Below, in pieces: positions 34,613 through 46,033 of a stretch of DNA of 64,000 nt. Position 1 is the stretch's first letter. Every line of letters begins with the position of its first letter. The position numbers and the translations under genes were made by a program. Where the stretch lies: the NCBI RefSeq assembly GCF_000143415.4, contig NW_003314310.1:552611-616610 (forward strand). The letters are read 5' to 3'. The DNA comes from Selaginella moellendorffii (taxonomy: Eukaryota; Streptophyta; Lycopodiopsida; Selaginellales; Selaginellaceae). Under the pieces are notes generated by a model. The model saw only the letters and a program-made list of their open reading frames with translations. It made no database searches and was not told the DNA's origin.

Positions 34613-35874
34613 TTATCTTGAAACAAGCGCCTCCTTTTTTTCTAAATCGCAAGCATTTACAAAGCTTTGGAAGGTTGGAGAAATCCACAGACTCTTTTCC
34701 TCGAGCTGGATCACCATGTCCAATCCTTCCACCCATCGATTTCTTCTGTAAGCCTTGGCGATCTCTTCCGCCACCACCGGCGATGCCAGACTCATCTCCC
34801 TGGCTAGCATCTCCCCCACACAGCGCTGGAGCTCGTCGAGACGATCCAGCCGCGAGCATCCAACGAGCAACGCGTTGTAGCTCTCCTCGCTAAGTTCCTC
34901 CTCCAGATCCTCCGCCATTTCCCCGTGTGTCTTGTCGAAATCCTCCGGCATTCCCATCTTCGAGTAGCCGCAGAGGAGAGTGTTGTAAGTCATGGCGTCG
35001 GGACGAAAGCTCGAGCACTCGCTGTCGCCCAGGAGATTTGCGAGGCCTGGCGAGTCGCCCAGCCTCGCAAACATGGCGATGAGGATGTAGTACGTGACTG
35101 CGTTTGGCGAGCACCCCTTGCGGAAGGCCTGTTCGAGGATGGAGAGCGCGGTTTGAGCGTGACCTTTCTTGGCGTAGGCGAGGATGAGAGCGTTGCAGCA
35201 CCTCGTCGATTGCTTGAGCCCCTTGCCTTTGAGATCGTCGAACCAGATGCGTGCTAGCCTCAGGCTCCCAACGACTCCGGCGTAAGTGATCATCGTCGCG
35301 TAGAGCTGCTCGAGCTGCGGTCTTTTGGCCGATAGTAGGACCATTGGATTGTTCGTGAGCCATGTAAAAACCTGGCACGATCGTGATATAAGAACGCGAT
35401 GGATGGAGAGGACGAAACAATAAAGAATGTCACCGACAAGATCAGACTCGATCAGGCATGAAAGATAAGAAAACCAAAAGAAATCCCGACCAACAACACC
35501 AAAGTTTGATGGCAAGAAAAGCAAGAAACTCATAAGCAAAGCTGGAAGAACAGCCACGAAGAACATAGCAAATCAAAAGAAACTAGAAAATAAGAGAAAA
35601 AATCTTAAGATTCTTGCGTACCTCTAAACTGTAGTCGTGCCCCTCCCATGAGATCGCCCAGCATAGGAATCCAGAAGCTCTCGAAATCTCTCACGTAGCT
35701 CTTCTTGTCCAAGATCGCCTCGAGCGCCCCCATGGACGAAGCATTCTCGGGCCGCATTCTCATGAGCCTGCCGTAATATCCTGGATTCGGCTGGGATGGA
35801 TTGGCCCTCGGGGCGGAGGCCAAGAACGAGCTCCAAGTATGGCGTCTCGCTCCACGATTCCACCGTGTAGCCAT
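34613..35874 (-). CDS. Small P-class PPR protein, probably two exons
   Basis: The start is ATG at 35874, giving an Arg/Ser/Ala-rich N-terminus that looks like an organelle transit peptide, then PENASSMGALEAIL and KKSYVRDFESFWIPMLGDLM. The second exon carries four to five 35-residue PPR motifs (NALILAYAKKGHAQ, AVTYYILIAMFARLGD, MTYNTLLCGYSKMGM, SYNALLVGCSRLD) and stops at 34613. P-class PPR proteins bind organellar RNA to stabilise, splice or translate it. A GTACGC donor at 35621 and a TGCCAG acceptor at about 35372 define a roughly 250-nt intron, but the exons then join one base out of phase. Either a G run at 35639-35642 has one G too many or a nearer acceptor at about 35542 (80-nt intron) is used. 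About 336 residues. Confidence 0.6.
35372..35621 (-). other. Putative intron of the P-class PPR gene
   Basis: Donor AGAG|GTACGC, acceptor GTGCCAG|GTTTTTAC. This joins the text DYSLE to VFTWL, a natural PPR lead-in, but only if one G is removed from the exon end. The interval is AT-rich compared with both exons. Confidence 0.45.
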
Positions 35875-36199
35875 AGCCGCTCGCAGTCGCAGTGGCAATG
35901 CAGCTAAGTCCAGACCTGGCAATCGATCCCCGGAAGAACAGCCTCGAATCGAGACGAGCGTGAGAGAATCCCGCCGCCGCGCGCGCTGGACAGGTGTCCA
36001 CGCGAGGTTTTGCCGAGAGGTCTAGCGAGCCCACTCCATCGATCGATCGATCGCGTAGCTCTCCGCGCCTATGAAATTCTCTCCATGGGGATCCAGTAGC
36101 AGTGTCCTTCGCCGTGCTCGTCCTGGCGGCATCGTCGTTCCTCTCGAGCACCAGCGGCGATCTTCTCTCCAGGCGTTGTCCATGCCCCGGGCGGTGGCG

Positions 36200-36939
36200 C
36201 TAATCCCGATGAGCTCTCCTTTACATTCTCAATTTGGAGGGCGTTAGTTGGGACTAAGTAACATTTATGTGAGCATTCTTACAGCATTGAGCCACTCCGG
36301 CCTGGTTCAATGAAGTTTGATTATTTTGTGTTTTCAGACATGATTTATGTTCTTGGACTTGTGAAAACCTTTTTGATAGCATGCTAGGATCAGGGTAAGG
36401 TGGTGGTGGCGGCATTCCTGATGTCCGAGTCAGGTTGTAAGAGATCGATTGCCCAATGCAACGGTCCAGGACATTGCTGCTGTGAAGTCGTGATGCTTTA
36501 TAAATATGTGTAGACTGTCTATAGTATATAACACAGTATACATAGAGTTTATACAGTAACTATCTTAAAACACTATATTTGTTGTTTTTGCAAATTAATC
36601 TTCTTTACTGGAAACTTTTATTTAAGTTTCAAAATATCAGAGTTATGGTAGATATGTTTATCTTGGTTCTAAAAATCTTTTATAAAAAAATAGCTAGAAT
36701 TTATAATTTTTAAAATTTTGATTTTAAGTTTGTTATCAATTTTAGAACTAGTGTAAATTTTGGTGTGTAATGGATTTAGTTAATGTAGCGTAGTCTTTTT
36801 GTCATTGAAAAAATTAGTAGGAGGTTATATAATCTATATTTTTGTTGATGGATATGAATTTTTGTTTAAAACAATGAAGCTAATAATCAATAATATCTTT
36901 AAAACTTACTTAATACAATTATACATAATGATTAAAATT

Positions 36940-36978
<39 letters not shown>

Positions 36979-37196
36979 AAAAAAAGATAAATACAATAGA
37001 AGATATAGTACCTTAATAAAAATTAAAATTCAGTTCTTTTAGATATATTAATGTATCTAAATAAATTAGCTTCTATGATACTTTGAACTTCCACAATAAT
37101 AAAAATATGCAAAGTTTCATTCTATCTATATAGCTATAACATTTATGTAATTTTTATTTAAAATATTTTTTTCATTCATTATTTTACATATTTGGA
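36200..37196. other. AT-rich intergenic region with a TA microsatellite
   Basis: No gene recognised. A pure (AT)n run lies at about 36943-36972. The region ends at the 5' LTR of element A. Confidence 0.6.
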
Positions 37197-37374
37197 TGTG
37201 TGAGGGCCAAGTGTACGGCTACGATGCCATATACTAATATTAGCGTAGTGGGATTTTGGTAGCCGTCGAATTAATTTCAATCCAGACCGCTTGCTCCTAT
37301 ATATAAGCTAGGGTTTTTGGGCTAATTGATATGCACATTTTTTATATTCCCTTTCCATATTCCAAACACTCACA
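37197..37374 (+). repeat. 5' LTR of element A
   Basis: 178 bp, TGTGAGGGCC ... CACTCACA, with a TATA box TATATAAG at about 37301-37309. It is followed by TTGGTGGAGGT, also found after the LTRs of copies B and C. That is a candidate primer site for a tRNA ending ACCTCCACCA; I do not know which tRNA. Confidence 0.85.
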
Positions 37375-37610
37375 TTGGTGGAGGTAAAGGGCACCTTTGA
37401 TTATTCCTCTTGAGAAGTGCTTAGATTTGGGATTTTGGTTTAGATCTAACTTTTGTATTGTCTAGATCTAGCTTTTTCCATTTCCTTTCTTTTGTTCTTT
37501 CCTTTCAGGATTTTGGTTTAAATCTAGCTTTTTGCATTGTCTAGATCTACCATTTCCTTCTAGCTTTTTGTCATTTCTCTTCTTTCGCTCTTTCTTTTTC
37601 ATTCATCTTC

Positions 37611-38500
37611 ATGGCAGATCAACAATCTCCTCCTTTAACTTTGGAGCAGCAGTTGGTACAATTGTTTGATGCTATGCGCTTGCAATTGAACAACCAAACT
37701 CAGTTGATGGCAACGTTCACGGCACGTGGTACAACTCTTCCTCCTCTTGGTGCCAATCCTCACATTCGGCCGGAGTTCTTTTGCGGGAATCCTGGGGATG
37801 ATGTGTACTATTGGTTCGATCACTTCACGGTGATTGCCATATATCATTCTTGGGATGATGCTTGACGTTTGCGTGAGTTTCCCACGTGTCTCCAAGGGAC
37901 GGCGTTGCAGTGGTACAATGGTTTGAGCGCAGCCACTCGTGAAGATTGGAGTGTTCTCCCAGACGTCTTCAAACGCGCCTTCGGACATGCCGACGATTGT
38001 GATAATGCTTTCCAACAATTGCATCGTCTTCGCCAAAGGCCATCTGAGTCGGTGATGCAATTTGGCGTTCGTTTCCGAAGTCTTCTGCTTTATGCAGAGC
38101 CAAATATGTTGGAGCGGATCAAGCTAGGAATATTGTGGCTAGCACTTCGTAAAGATCTTGTTTGACTTGTGCATGCACTTGCTCCCGCCACCCTTGACGA
38201 TGCTCTTCACTTGGCACAACGTTATGAGACGTCGCGTCTTCCACTTTTCACTGCACATCCTTCCACTCCACTTCCTATGGGTGATGGTCTTGTTCAAATG
38301 GAGGTTGATGCTGCTGCTGCTCGAGTCCAAGGACAAGCGCGAGGACGTGGTCGTGGCCGTGATGTTCACTGCTAGGCATGTGATGAAGTTGGTCATATTT
38401 ATCGGCGTTGTTTGCGTTTTTCGGATTGGCGACCTCCATTTCCGGGATGGAGACCTTGGCATCAACAACGTCCTGTTGGTGCTGTTGCTGTGGAAGGTCT
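37611..38500 (+). pseudogene. gag of element A
   Basis: Start ATG at 37611 after a pyrimidine-rich leader. Capsid-type text includes EFFCGNPGDDVYYWFDHF, then LQGTALQWYNGLS and LHRLRQRPSESVMQFGVRF, followed by an RGRGRGRD basic stretch and a zinc knuckle ending ACDEVGHIYRRC. Gag forms the particle that packages the RNA. In-frame stops lie at 37863 (TGA; copy B reads CGA), 38163 (TGA; copy B reads AGA) and 38374 (TAG, inside the knuckle). The stop positions differ between copies, so this is decay and not programmed readthrough. Confidence 0.82.
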
Positions 38501-38576
38501 AGACACCAAGATGCATCCAGGAAACAAAGAGTCACGCGAGTAACGAAGGGACCTTGCGCGAATAAGTCAGTGACCC

Positions 38577-41500
38577 CTCCATCTTTTTTTCGGGAGTATC
38601 ATCAAAGGGTTCACTTGGCACCGGTTCATCGAGTGTTTACTTTCCAAGCTCGTTTTTATAACAAGAGGTCTCCTATTATTCTCTCTGTGTTGGTTGATAC
38701 AGGTTCGAGTTTATCTTCTATTGCTCGACCTGTTGCCACACATTGTCGTCTACACTTGCGTCGTGCGGCAGAACCAGTTTTCATTCTTTATGGCAACGGT
38801 CGTACACATGTATGTGCACAAGATGAGGTAGACCTGGTTGTGCGTGTGGGTGATCTCGAGCTTGAGTTGCAGTCATTGCGGGTGGTGCTGAGTCAAGCTT
38901 TTGACCTCATTCTTGGTATGGATTGGTTACAACGCAATCATGCCAAGTGTGACTTTGAGGCTTCTCCCCCTTGTTATATACTTCCTTATGTTTCATCCAT
39001 TCCTCTCACTTCCATACCACTTCGTCCCTCTACTTCTACCTCTGCTTCCATTACTTTTGTTCCCCCACTATTTCCTTCTGTGTTTCCATCTTGTTCTGTT
39101 TTTCCCTTTTCTAATCCCTCCGACGATCTTTGTGTTGCAGCGGTTGACCGGCTCATGAAGAAGTATTCTGATCTCTTTGAATTTGACCTATCATCTGGGG
39201 CCAAGATTACCACATGTCATCCGATTCCAACCGAGGATGCTCATCCAATCAAGGTTCCTATTCGTCGTCGGTCACCCAAGGAGATCAAGATTTTACGTGC
39301 AAATGTCAAGGAGATGTTGGAGAAGGGTGTTATTCGAAAATCGCGGAGTCCTTGGGCATGTGAACCTCATCTTGTGACGAAGCCTGATGGGAGGATTCGT
39401 TTTTGCATCGACTATCGTCCGTTAAATGAAGTGACGATCCCAGATGTGTACCCTCCTCCTCACACTGCTGATCTATTGGATCGTTTAGGGCTTAGTCATT
39501 GATCCACCAAGCTCGATCTTGCTTCTGGGTATTGGCAAGTACCGATGGCCGAAGAAGACATTCCTAAGACTGCTTTTTGTACACCATTTGGTTTGTACGA
39601 GTTCTTGGTGATGCCGTTTGGTTTGAACAATACTCCAGCAACTTTCCAGCAGATGATGGACGAGGTTCTTTGTGATATGCCAGAGGTGACTGTTGACTTC
39701 ATTGATGATGTCTTGATCCACTCGGAGGGGACATGGGAGGAGCACATTCATGATGTTTGTAAAGTGTTGGATCGGCTACGCAACGTTGGTTTAAAGTTGA
39801 AGCAGTCAAAGTGTGTGTTTGGGTCCAAGGACACAGCTTATCTTGGGTACCATATTTCTCGTGAGGGTTTGCAAATTGATCCTGATAAACTTGTGGTTGT
39901 TCTAAAGTTCCCTACTCTGAAGTGTGTGAATGATGTGCAACACTTCTTGGGTAAGGTGCAGTATCTCGGTCGTTTTGTGGATCATCTTTCTGATCGCACT
40001 GCACCATTGCGAGCGTTGCTGAAGTCATCAATGTCATCTTTCATCTAGTCTCCGGATTATGAGTGGGCGTTCGAGGATCTCAAAGAGCTATTGACAACTC
40101 CTCCGGTTTTGGCATATCCTGATTACACTTGACCTTTTATTTTGCACGTGGATGCTTCTGACTTTGGTCTTGGAGGTGTGTTGATGCAAGAGAGCTCGAG
40201 TGTGCCTGGTCAGCGCCATCCCATTGCATACATAAGCTGTACATTACAACCAGCGGAGATAAATTACTCCACGACGGAGAAGAAGTGTTTAGCAGCAGTC
40301 TTGGGTTTCGAGAAACCTCATGCATATCTACATGGTTCTCGGACGTTACTTAAAGGTAACCATGCTGCTGTTACTTCATTATTGAAGCGGAAAAACCTAG
40401 TTGGTCATACTGCTCGATGGGCTTTGAAGATTCAGATATATAATTTTAATGTTGTTCATCGCCTAGGGAGTTCTATGGCTGATGCTAATGCCCTTTCTCG
40501 AGCTCCTCTTCCTTCTCCACTCACTTGTCATGTTTCTGACGAACCTGTTATTCCAGCATCTGTGGATTTTCTAGATGAGGATTCTGTGCGGTCAGCGGTT
40601 GCTGTCCTTGACGTTCAATGTCCATAAGACATAGAGCAAGATTTACCTTCTCTTGATGAGGTTCGCGAGGCTCAAAAAATTGAGCCATGGATTCGAAGGC
40701 TTCGAGATGGGTTTGAGAATCTTGCATCACTTGTTGATGATTTGCCTTTCTGGCATTTACATTCTCAAAATCGCCTTGAAGACAGCCTTCTTTATTTTGT
40801 GGGGACGGATCCTGATGATCATTTATGGTTGGTGGTGCCTTCTGTTTTTATTCCGCAGTTTCTCCATGCCTACCATGATTCTCCTGTTCTAGGTGGGCAT
40901 ATGGGACACTATTATGTAACTGAGAAGCTACGCAGGTCTTTCTATTGGCCGAAGATGCAACGTGATATTATCCGGTATGTGCGTAGCTGCATTTGGTGCC
41001 AAGCTCATAATACTCCCCCTCGTGCTGCGGAAGGATGGTTGGAGTCAATTGCAGTTTCCCGTCCGTTTGAGTTGGTGGCGTTTGATCTTATGGGACCTTT
41101 TCCACGGTTGACTGCTGGCAATGAGTATGTTATTATTGCTTCTGACTACTTGACTCACTGGGTGGAAGTTGGTGCTCTTGCTAGCGCTGCTACAACTGCT
41201 GTTGGCTACTTCCTCCTCAATCGAGTGGTGTTCCAGCATTCTTGTCTAGAGCGGATTCTTTCGGATAATGGTCCTGCATTTATGGCTGAGGCATTTCATG
41301 TTTTGACGTCTCGGTTGGGAATATGCCACACTTTCATAAGTGCTTATCATCCACAATCCGACAGTCTAGTGGAACAGCTCGTTCGGACATTTAAAGGGAT
41401 GATTGCGAAGTATGTGAACTTTCAGCATTCGGATTGGGATGGTTATTTGCCGTCTCTTCGGTATGCATATGTCACAGAGGTGCAAAGTTTTGTTGCTGCT

Positions 41501-41984
41501 TCACCATATAAACTCCTATATAGTCATGATCCAATATTACCAACGGAGCTGGGTTTACCTTCGCGATTGCTGTGAGCTGCCAATGCTGAGCATTCTTCCA
41601 CTTGTTCGAGTAGAGTTTGCCGAACACTTAGGCCGCGTACAAGTGGGACAACAATGGCGCTATAACTCCTATCATCGTCCACCTGTGGAGTACAAAGTGG
41701 ATGATTTGGTGTTAGTCCATTTTCCAAATCTTACGGTACATGGTTTATTTAAGGGACTTCTTGCACAGTGGAAAGGACTGTATCGGGTGTTGTGGCAAAT
41801 TGGACCACAAGTTTATGAGGTTCAGCATGACGTTCAGCAAGCCGATCCTCCAGAGATTGTGCATGTGCAGCGGCTGAAATGCTTCGTACAAAGGGATCAG
41901 GAGGAGTTAATACCACCTACAGATCCACCAATGCCTCCTCCTAATGTTCCTCCAAATCCCGGCCCATCTACAAGAGAACCGTGA
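38577..41984 (+). pseudogene. pol of element A: protease, RT, RNase H, integrase
   Basis: Protease: active site LVDTGSS at about 38690. RT (about 39150-39960): IRFCIDYRPLNEVTIPD, MPFGLNNTPATFQQMM and the catalytic box FIDD at about 39700. RNase H (about 40140-40520): LHVDASDFGLGGVL and AYISCTLQPAEINYST. Integrase: HHCC zinc region (HAYHDSP ... SCIWCQ, 40862-41000), then the DDE core with VAFDLMGPFP, LSDNGPAF and YHPQSDSLVEQ (about 41070-41375). The tail is in a shifted frame (41580-41984) and ends Pro-rich, with no chromodomain. Stops: 39500, 40046, 40130, 40625 and 41573. The enzyme would copy and integrate the element; this copy cannot make it. Confidence 0.88.
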
Positions 41985-42016
41985 TGGTCTTCCATTATTC
42001 CAAGAGGAGGGGATGA

Positions 42017-42183
42017 TGTGAGGGCCAAGTGTACAGCTACGATGCCATATACTAATATTAGCGTAGTGGGATTTTGGTAGCCGTCGGATTGGTTTCAATT
42101 CGAACCACTCGCTCCTGTATATAAGCTAGGGTTTTTGGGCTAATTGATATGCACATTTTCTGTATTCTCTTTCCATATTCACA
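42017..42183 (+). repeat. 3' LTR of element A
   Basis: TGTGAGGGCC ... matches the 5' LTR but ends TTCACA. It lacks about nine bases of the CCAAACACT segment, or is cut there. Preceded by the purine tract at 42001-42016. Confidence 0.8.
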
Positions 42184-42970
42184 AATGGAACTTTAACTCC
42201 ATAATATTTATAAGTATAAGCTCTATTAGTGACAAATGCCTCCTGTTAAACATCATTCTCTCTCCACCTACTTGGCAATGATGTGGCATGATTACATGGC
42301 ACTTCTCTCTTTCCACTCCTGTCTGCATCTGTCTCTCCTAAGACTGTGGTCTTTCTTGGCTTTTGACTGGCACTTCTTTGACGTCCTGGAGTTCGGAAGC
42401 ATTTTTTCCATTGTTTATTCTTCACTGAGAAAGAAAAGAACTTGAATAGCAAGACAATAGCATAGCTATCTCCACCACATTTGATTCCTCTCCATGACGA
42501 CAAAGCATCATTGCCCATTCACCTGCAAAGTTCCAGTGGATCCCCAAGAGCATGCTTGAAAGCTTGCAAAGCATCCATTGGAAAAATAAGACTAAGGATG
42601 ATCTAAGAGGAGAAGACTATGTAGCAATTATTAGCTCCAGGCTGTGCAAAGATGAAGAGCATGCCCATATTCCATGATGCCAGAGCTAACAGCACCATTG
42701 AGCTCCACAAAGGAAAAAACCCCCTTCTATGTCCTGTGAAAAAGACTTTGGTCCAAGTTAAAGTGATTGGAAGTAATGTTGTGTGGTAGCATGGAAAGAG
42801 AGAGAGAGAAAGAGAGAGTCGGACGGGAGTGGAAAGAGAGCCACGTCACTCCATCCCCTTGACGATCTCCATTGCCTTTGCCACATGTTTAACGGTGACG
42901 ATTGTTTCAAAAGACCTAATGTTAGGGTTTTTACGGCGGCGAAAGGTCTTTGTAGGGTTAAGTTCAAGCT
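42184..42970 (+). promoter_or_regulatory. Upstream region of the NTPase-nuclease gene
   Basis: No gene is recognised. Possible regulatory marks are a GA-rich run at 42794-42818 and a plant telo-box-like TTAGGGTTT at 42922-42930, about 45 bp before the start codon. The proximal 170 bp lack a clear TATA box. Function is inferred from position only. Confidence 0.35.
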
Positions 42971-45900
42971 ATGGACGGATCTTCATCTAGAAAGCGTGAG
43001 CGAGAGCCGGATGAAGAGGGAGAGCAGGAGGAGAAAAAACGACTTAAAAGAGGTGAAATTGCTGATGTGAAACGTCGTCTGCTGGCGGTGCTTACGGGAA
43101 TAGCAGACCTTGAATACGAATTGTGGGAAGCCGGGGAGGATGCCGAACTAAAGGAGCAGATAGCCTCAGAGAAAGTGCGGGCGAGTCAGCTCCAGGAGGA
43201 TAAGTCGAAACTGGAACGCGAGCTCTCTGAAATCCTCCAGCCGCCACCTGAATACTGGAAAAGAGTGGAGGGTATTGCCGAATCGGCATTTGCGCAGGAG
43301 TACCAAAGAGTTGGGGGATTAGACAACGTGGAGTCGTTGCGTGAGAAGCTGGAAGAAACAGGAGACATGTGGAAGACGAAGAAAGCCATGATAGCACCTG
43401 TTGTCACATTAGTTCAGTCGAGTGGCTGGGGAAAGTCGAGGACTACCTGCGAGCTTGCGAATCTAGGTGTGTTCGTCATCTACTGCTCATTCGCTTCATC
43501 TGGCACCGCATACCCTCCAAGGTCTGCCTTTGCGGACTTCTTCTACACAAACGCCGTCAAATTGCTCAGCTCGGGTTCTACGCTTTTGTCGCAGAGCAGG
43601 TTCATGCTCTTCTGCATTGACTACTTTGTGTCATGCATCGAGGCCCTTCTGCATCTAACTTCCGGGGAGGACCCCATGGATGCCAAGAAGTTCTTGAACG
43701 ATCTCATGGTTGGGAAGAACTTTTGGGACGTGGTACAGGCGAAGATGGAGATAGGAAACAAAGCCCGGGAGGAGTTTGCTAATCGCCTTGACGTCGACCT
43801 GAAAGAGAAGCCTGGCGAGAAAACCAATATGTGGGGCATCTGGGAAAGTAAGGTGTTTAAGAAGTACAACACGCTTGAAGGTCTACTGTCGAATGTTCCA
43901 GCTCCTGCCAAAGGAAAACTGAAGGTCCTGTTTGTCATGGACGAAGCCCGATGGTTTACTTCGCATGCTGATCCGACAACTGTTGCTGCATTTGTTCCTG
44001 CAAGGAGGGCTTCCAGAGTGTTGCCTGAAAATGGAAGTGTGTCGGTGATGTTCACCGACACAGACGGGAGGCTAAACAATTTTGCGCCGCACAATAAGGC
44101 ATCCGGTTTAGGGTTTAGTAGCGATCGAGTGGCTGCGGCGGGAAAGCTAGTTGCACATCCAGCGTACTGCTTTTTCTTGGCAGACTTGCCATCGGACGAA
44201 CAAACAGGTGGCCTTCTGCTTGCTCAAGTTGAAGATCTGGGTCGTCTTTGCGGCTATGGTCGGCCACTGTGGCAAGCATTGGTGAAGGCTTCCGCAAGTG
44301 CAGGTGACGTGCTGCTTTTGGCTGTAGATAAGCTCCTTGGTGGCACTGGTTCGTTCAACAAGTTTTTGCTTCAAAGAGGTCTATCACATGAGGCTTGTCT
44401 GGCTACACTGGGCTGCAGAGTATGCATCGACATCAATCCGCATGCCACAATTATCACTGATATGGTTGCACGTCACCTACTTAGCGTGATGTCCATTTCT
44501 GATGACCGGACTCTTGTTTGGACGCATTGGGCTACGGAGCCCCTGGTTGCAGCGGCTGCAGCACAGGTTTTGCGTGCACAAGGGAGGGTTGGGACAGGCT
44601 GGAAGGAGTGCTTGGAGGCACTTGTAACTGGGATGAAGAGTGGATGGGTTGATCGAGGTTACAGGGGCGAGTTGGTTGCACGGGTGCTGCTACTTCTTGC
44701 AGTGGACAGTCTAGACAGAGATTCATGGAAGTGCTTTACTTTTGACGAGCTTTGCCGTGGCTTAAGTGGGAAGTCGCTGTCTGATCTTATTAGAGAAGAT
44801 GAGCAGAATTCAGCATCTCTGACCCCCAAAGCTCCCGAAGTAAACATGCCACCACCTCCGGCCTCGGCTTTGAAGCGTAGGGGAAGCAGGGTTAAAGTAA
44901 ACAAAAAATTTCCGGGTCAGCCGCAGGTGGCTTCAGCGTCCCTGTCCAAAGCTCCAGGAGAAGAAGCGCAGGTCAAAGTAAACACGCTGCCACCTGAGGT
45001 GAAGTTGCCATCTCCAACGCTGACGGCCTCAAAAGCTCCAGGTGGAAGTACGCACAATGCTGAAGGTGAAGGGGAAACAAAACAAGCAGGTGGCTCTATA
45101 GATGGAAGTGGTAAAGAAGAAATCCACAGAAACATGGGTGAAGCCAAGTTTTTTTGCTTGCTATTCAGGAAAACCGACTTCCGACTGCAGGAGCTCACCG
45201 CCAAAGATTTGCTTGAATTTGGAAAGGCTGGCGTAGGAATCATTTGCCGTGAAAATGAATGGGGCATAGACATCGTCATCGTTGGGTTCTTTGGTGGCAC
45301 GTTTAGCCTGGAGACGATGACACTCATTTTGGTGCAGGTGAAACACACAGAGAAACATGATGTTGATTTAGCATGTGCTAAATGCTCTCCGGAGTTTTCT
45401 CAGATGTTCAGTAGCAGTGCAGGGCCTCAAGGTTGGACTGGGTTGAAGGTGCCATACGCCAGTCTGGTTTTGAATGTGGCCCATGTGCCTTCCAGCAGTG
45501 TTCGTTACAGAACTAGGAAACTTGTCACGGAAGCATTACTGAAGAAGACGCCTGCAAATCTTTCCATGGCAATGGCTCTCCATGACGCTCATCCGGAATG
45601 CAAAGGCCTTCAGGAATGGATAAAAGGCTATGATGGGGATAGATCACACCCGGTATTCAAGTCATGGGAACGGTATTTTGCTTCAGATGATCGTCTCCAA
45701 CACATTGTGGTCATTGAAGGTACGTTTGTGCTGTTTCATTTTCAATCACTTGATGTTATCTTTTGCACTCCAGGTTTGGATGCATTCTCATCCAAGGACG
45801 AAGTGAAAGACCTGGTCGACATCTCTCTGGATTCTACTGCAGACATGAGGAAACTAGAACAAGTTCAGAAGACGTATGCACATAGAATGTTCGGATGGGT

Positions 45901-46033
45901 TAAGAACACGGCAATGCGCAAGTGTTTGGAGCCAAAGCTCAGTGTGAAAAAGAGTAAGTAAAACTGAGAATTTTTTTGAGAAATAATCTGAAATTTTTTC
46001 TCCATTGCAGAGGTGCAGATGGAATTATCTTAG
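42971..46033 (+). CDS. Crinkler-RHS-type NTPase fused to a PD-(D/E)xK nuclease (CR-type protein)
   Basis: Three exons are predicted (42971-45719, 45774-45953, 46011-46033; about 983 residues). ATG 42971 is the first Met after an in-frame TAA 12 nt upstream. Residues 1-90: a basic KKRLKRGE stretch that could be a nuclear signal, then a charged coiled coil. Residues 140-600: P-loop NTPase with Walker A QSSGWGKSR (149-157), Walker B LFVMDEAR (320-327) and a sensor-like FTDTDGRLNNFAP (361-373), then GRPLW (430-434). Residues 610-715: low-complexity linker. Residues 720-800: restriction-endonuclease-type core with D767 and QVK (789-791). This order is that of CR-type NTPase-REase proteins, known as effectors in oomycetes and fungi and thought to derive from transposon ATPase/nuclease systems. 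The DNA-cutting role is predicted, not shown. Intact amid dead elements. The family call rests on motifs read by eye. Confidence 0.75.
45720..45773 (+). other. 54-nt intron 1 of the CR-type gene
   Basis: GAAG|GTACGTTTG ... TTTTGCACTCCAG|GT. It is a multiple of three with no stop, so an unspliced reading stays open with 18 extra hydrophobic residues. The T-rich content, perfect donor and pyrimidine-rich acceptor favour splicing. Confidence 0.7.
45954..46010 (+). other. 57-nt intron 2 of the CR-type gene
   Basis: GA|GTAAGTAAAAC ... TTTCTCCATTGCAG|AGG. Splicing replaces a read-through stop at 45959 with seven further codons and a TAG at 46031-46033. Donor and acceptor are both near consensus and the interval is very T-rich. 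Confidence 0.7.

Larger units (their letters stand above)
37197..42183 (+). mobile_element. Element A: full-length Ty3/gypsy retrotransposon, inactivated
   Basis: The 178-bp 5' LTR (37197-37374) is bounded by the inverted 6-mers TGTGAG and CTCACA. Gag, protease, RT, RNase H and integrase follow in that order. A purine tract (AAGAGGAGGGGATGA) leads into a 3' LTR at 42017, shortened at its end (about 42183). No chromodomain is seen. Flanks TTGGA (left) and ATGGA (right) are only a weak candidate target duplication. Compared with copy B, A is better preserved. Each open reading frame is broken by a few stops, most explained by C-to-T or G-to-A changes. Confidence 0.88.

Noticed and set aside
38158-38502. 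114-codon plus-strand ORF overlapping gag of element A
   Set aside because: Shadow frame of the gag coding sequence; text does not resemble any protein.
37611-41984. Programmed stop-codon readthrough in gag-pol of element A
   Set aside because: Several stops, at positions that differ from those in copy B and explained by C-to-T or G-to-A changes. This is decay.
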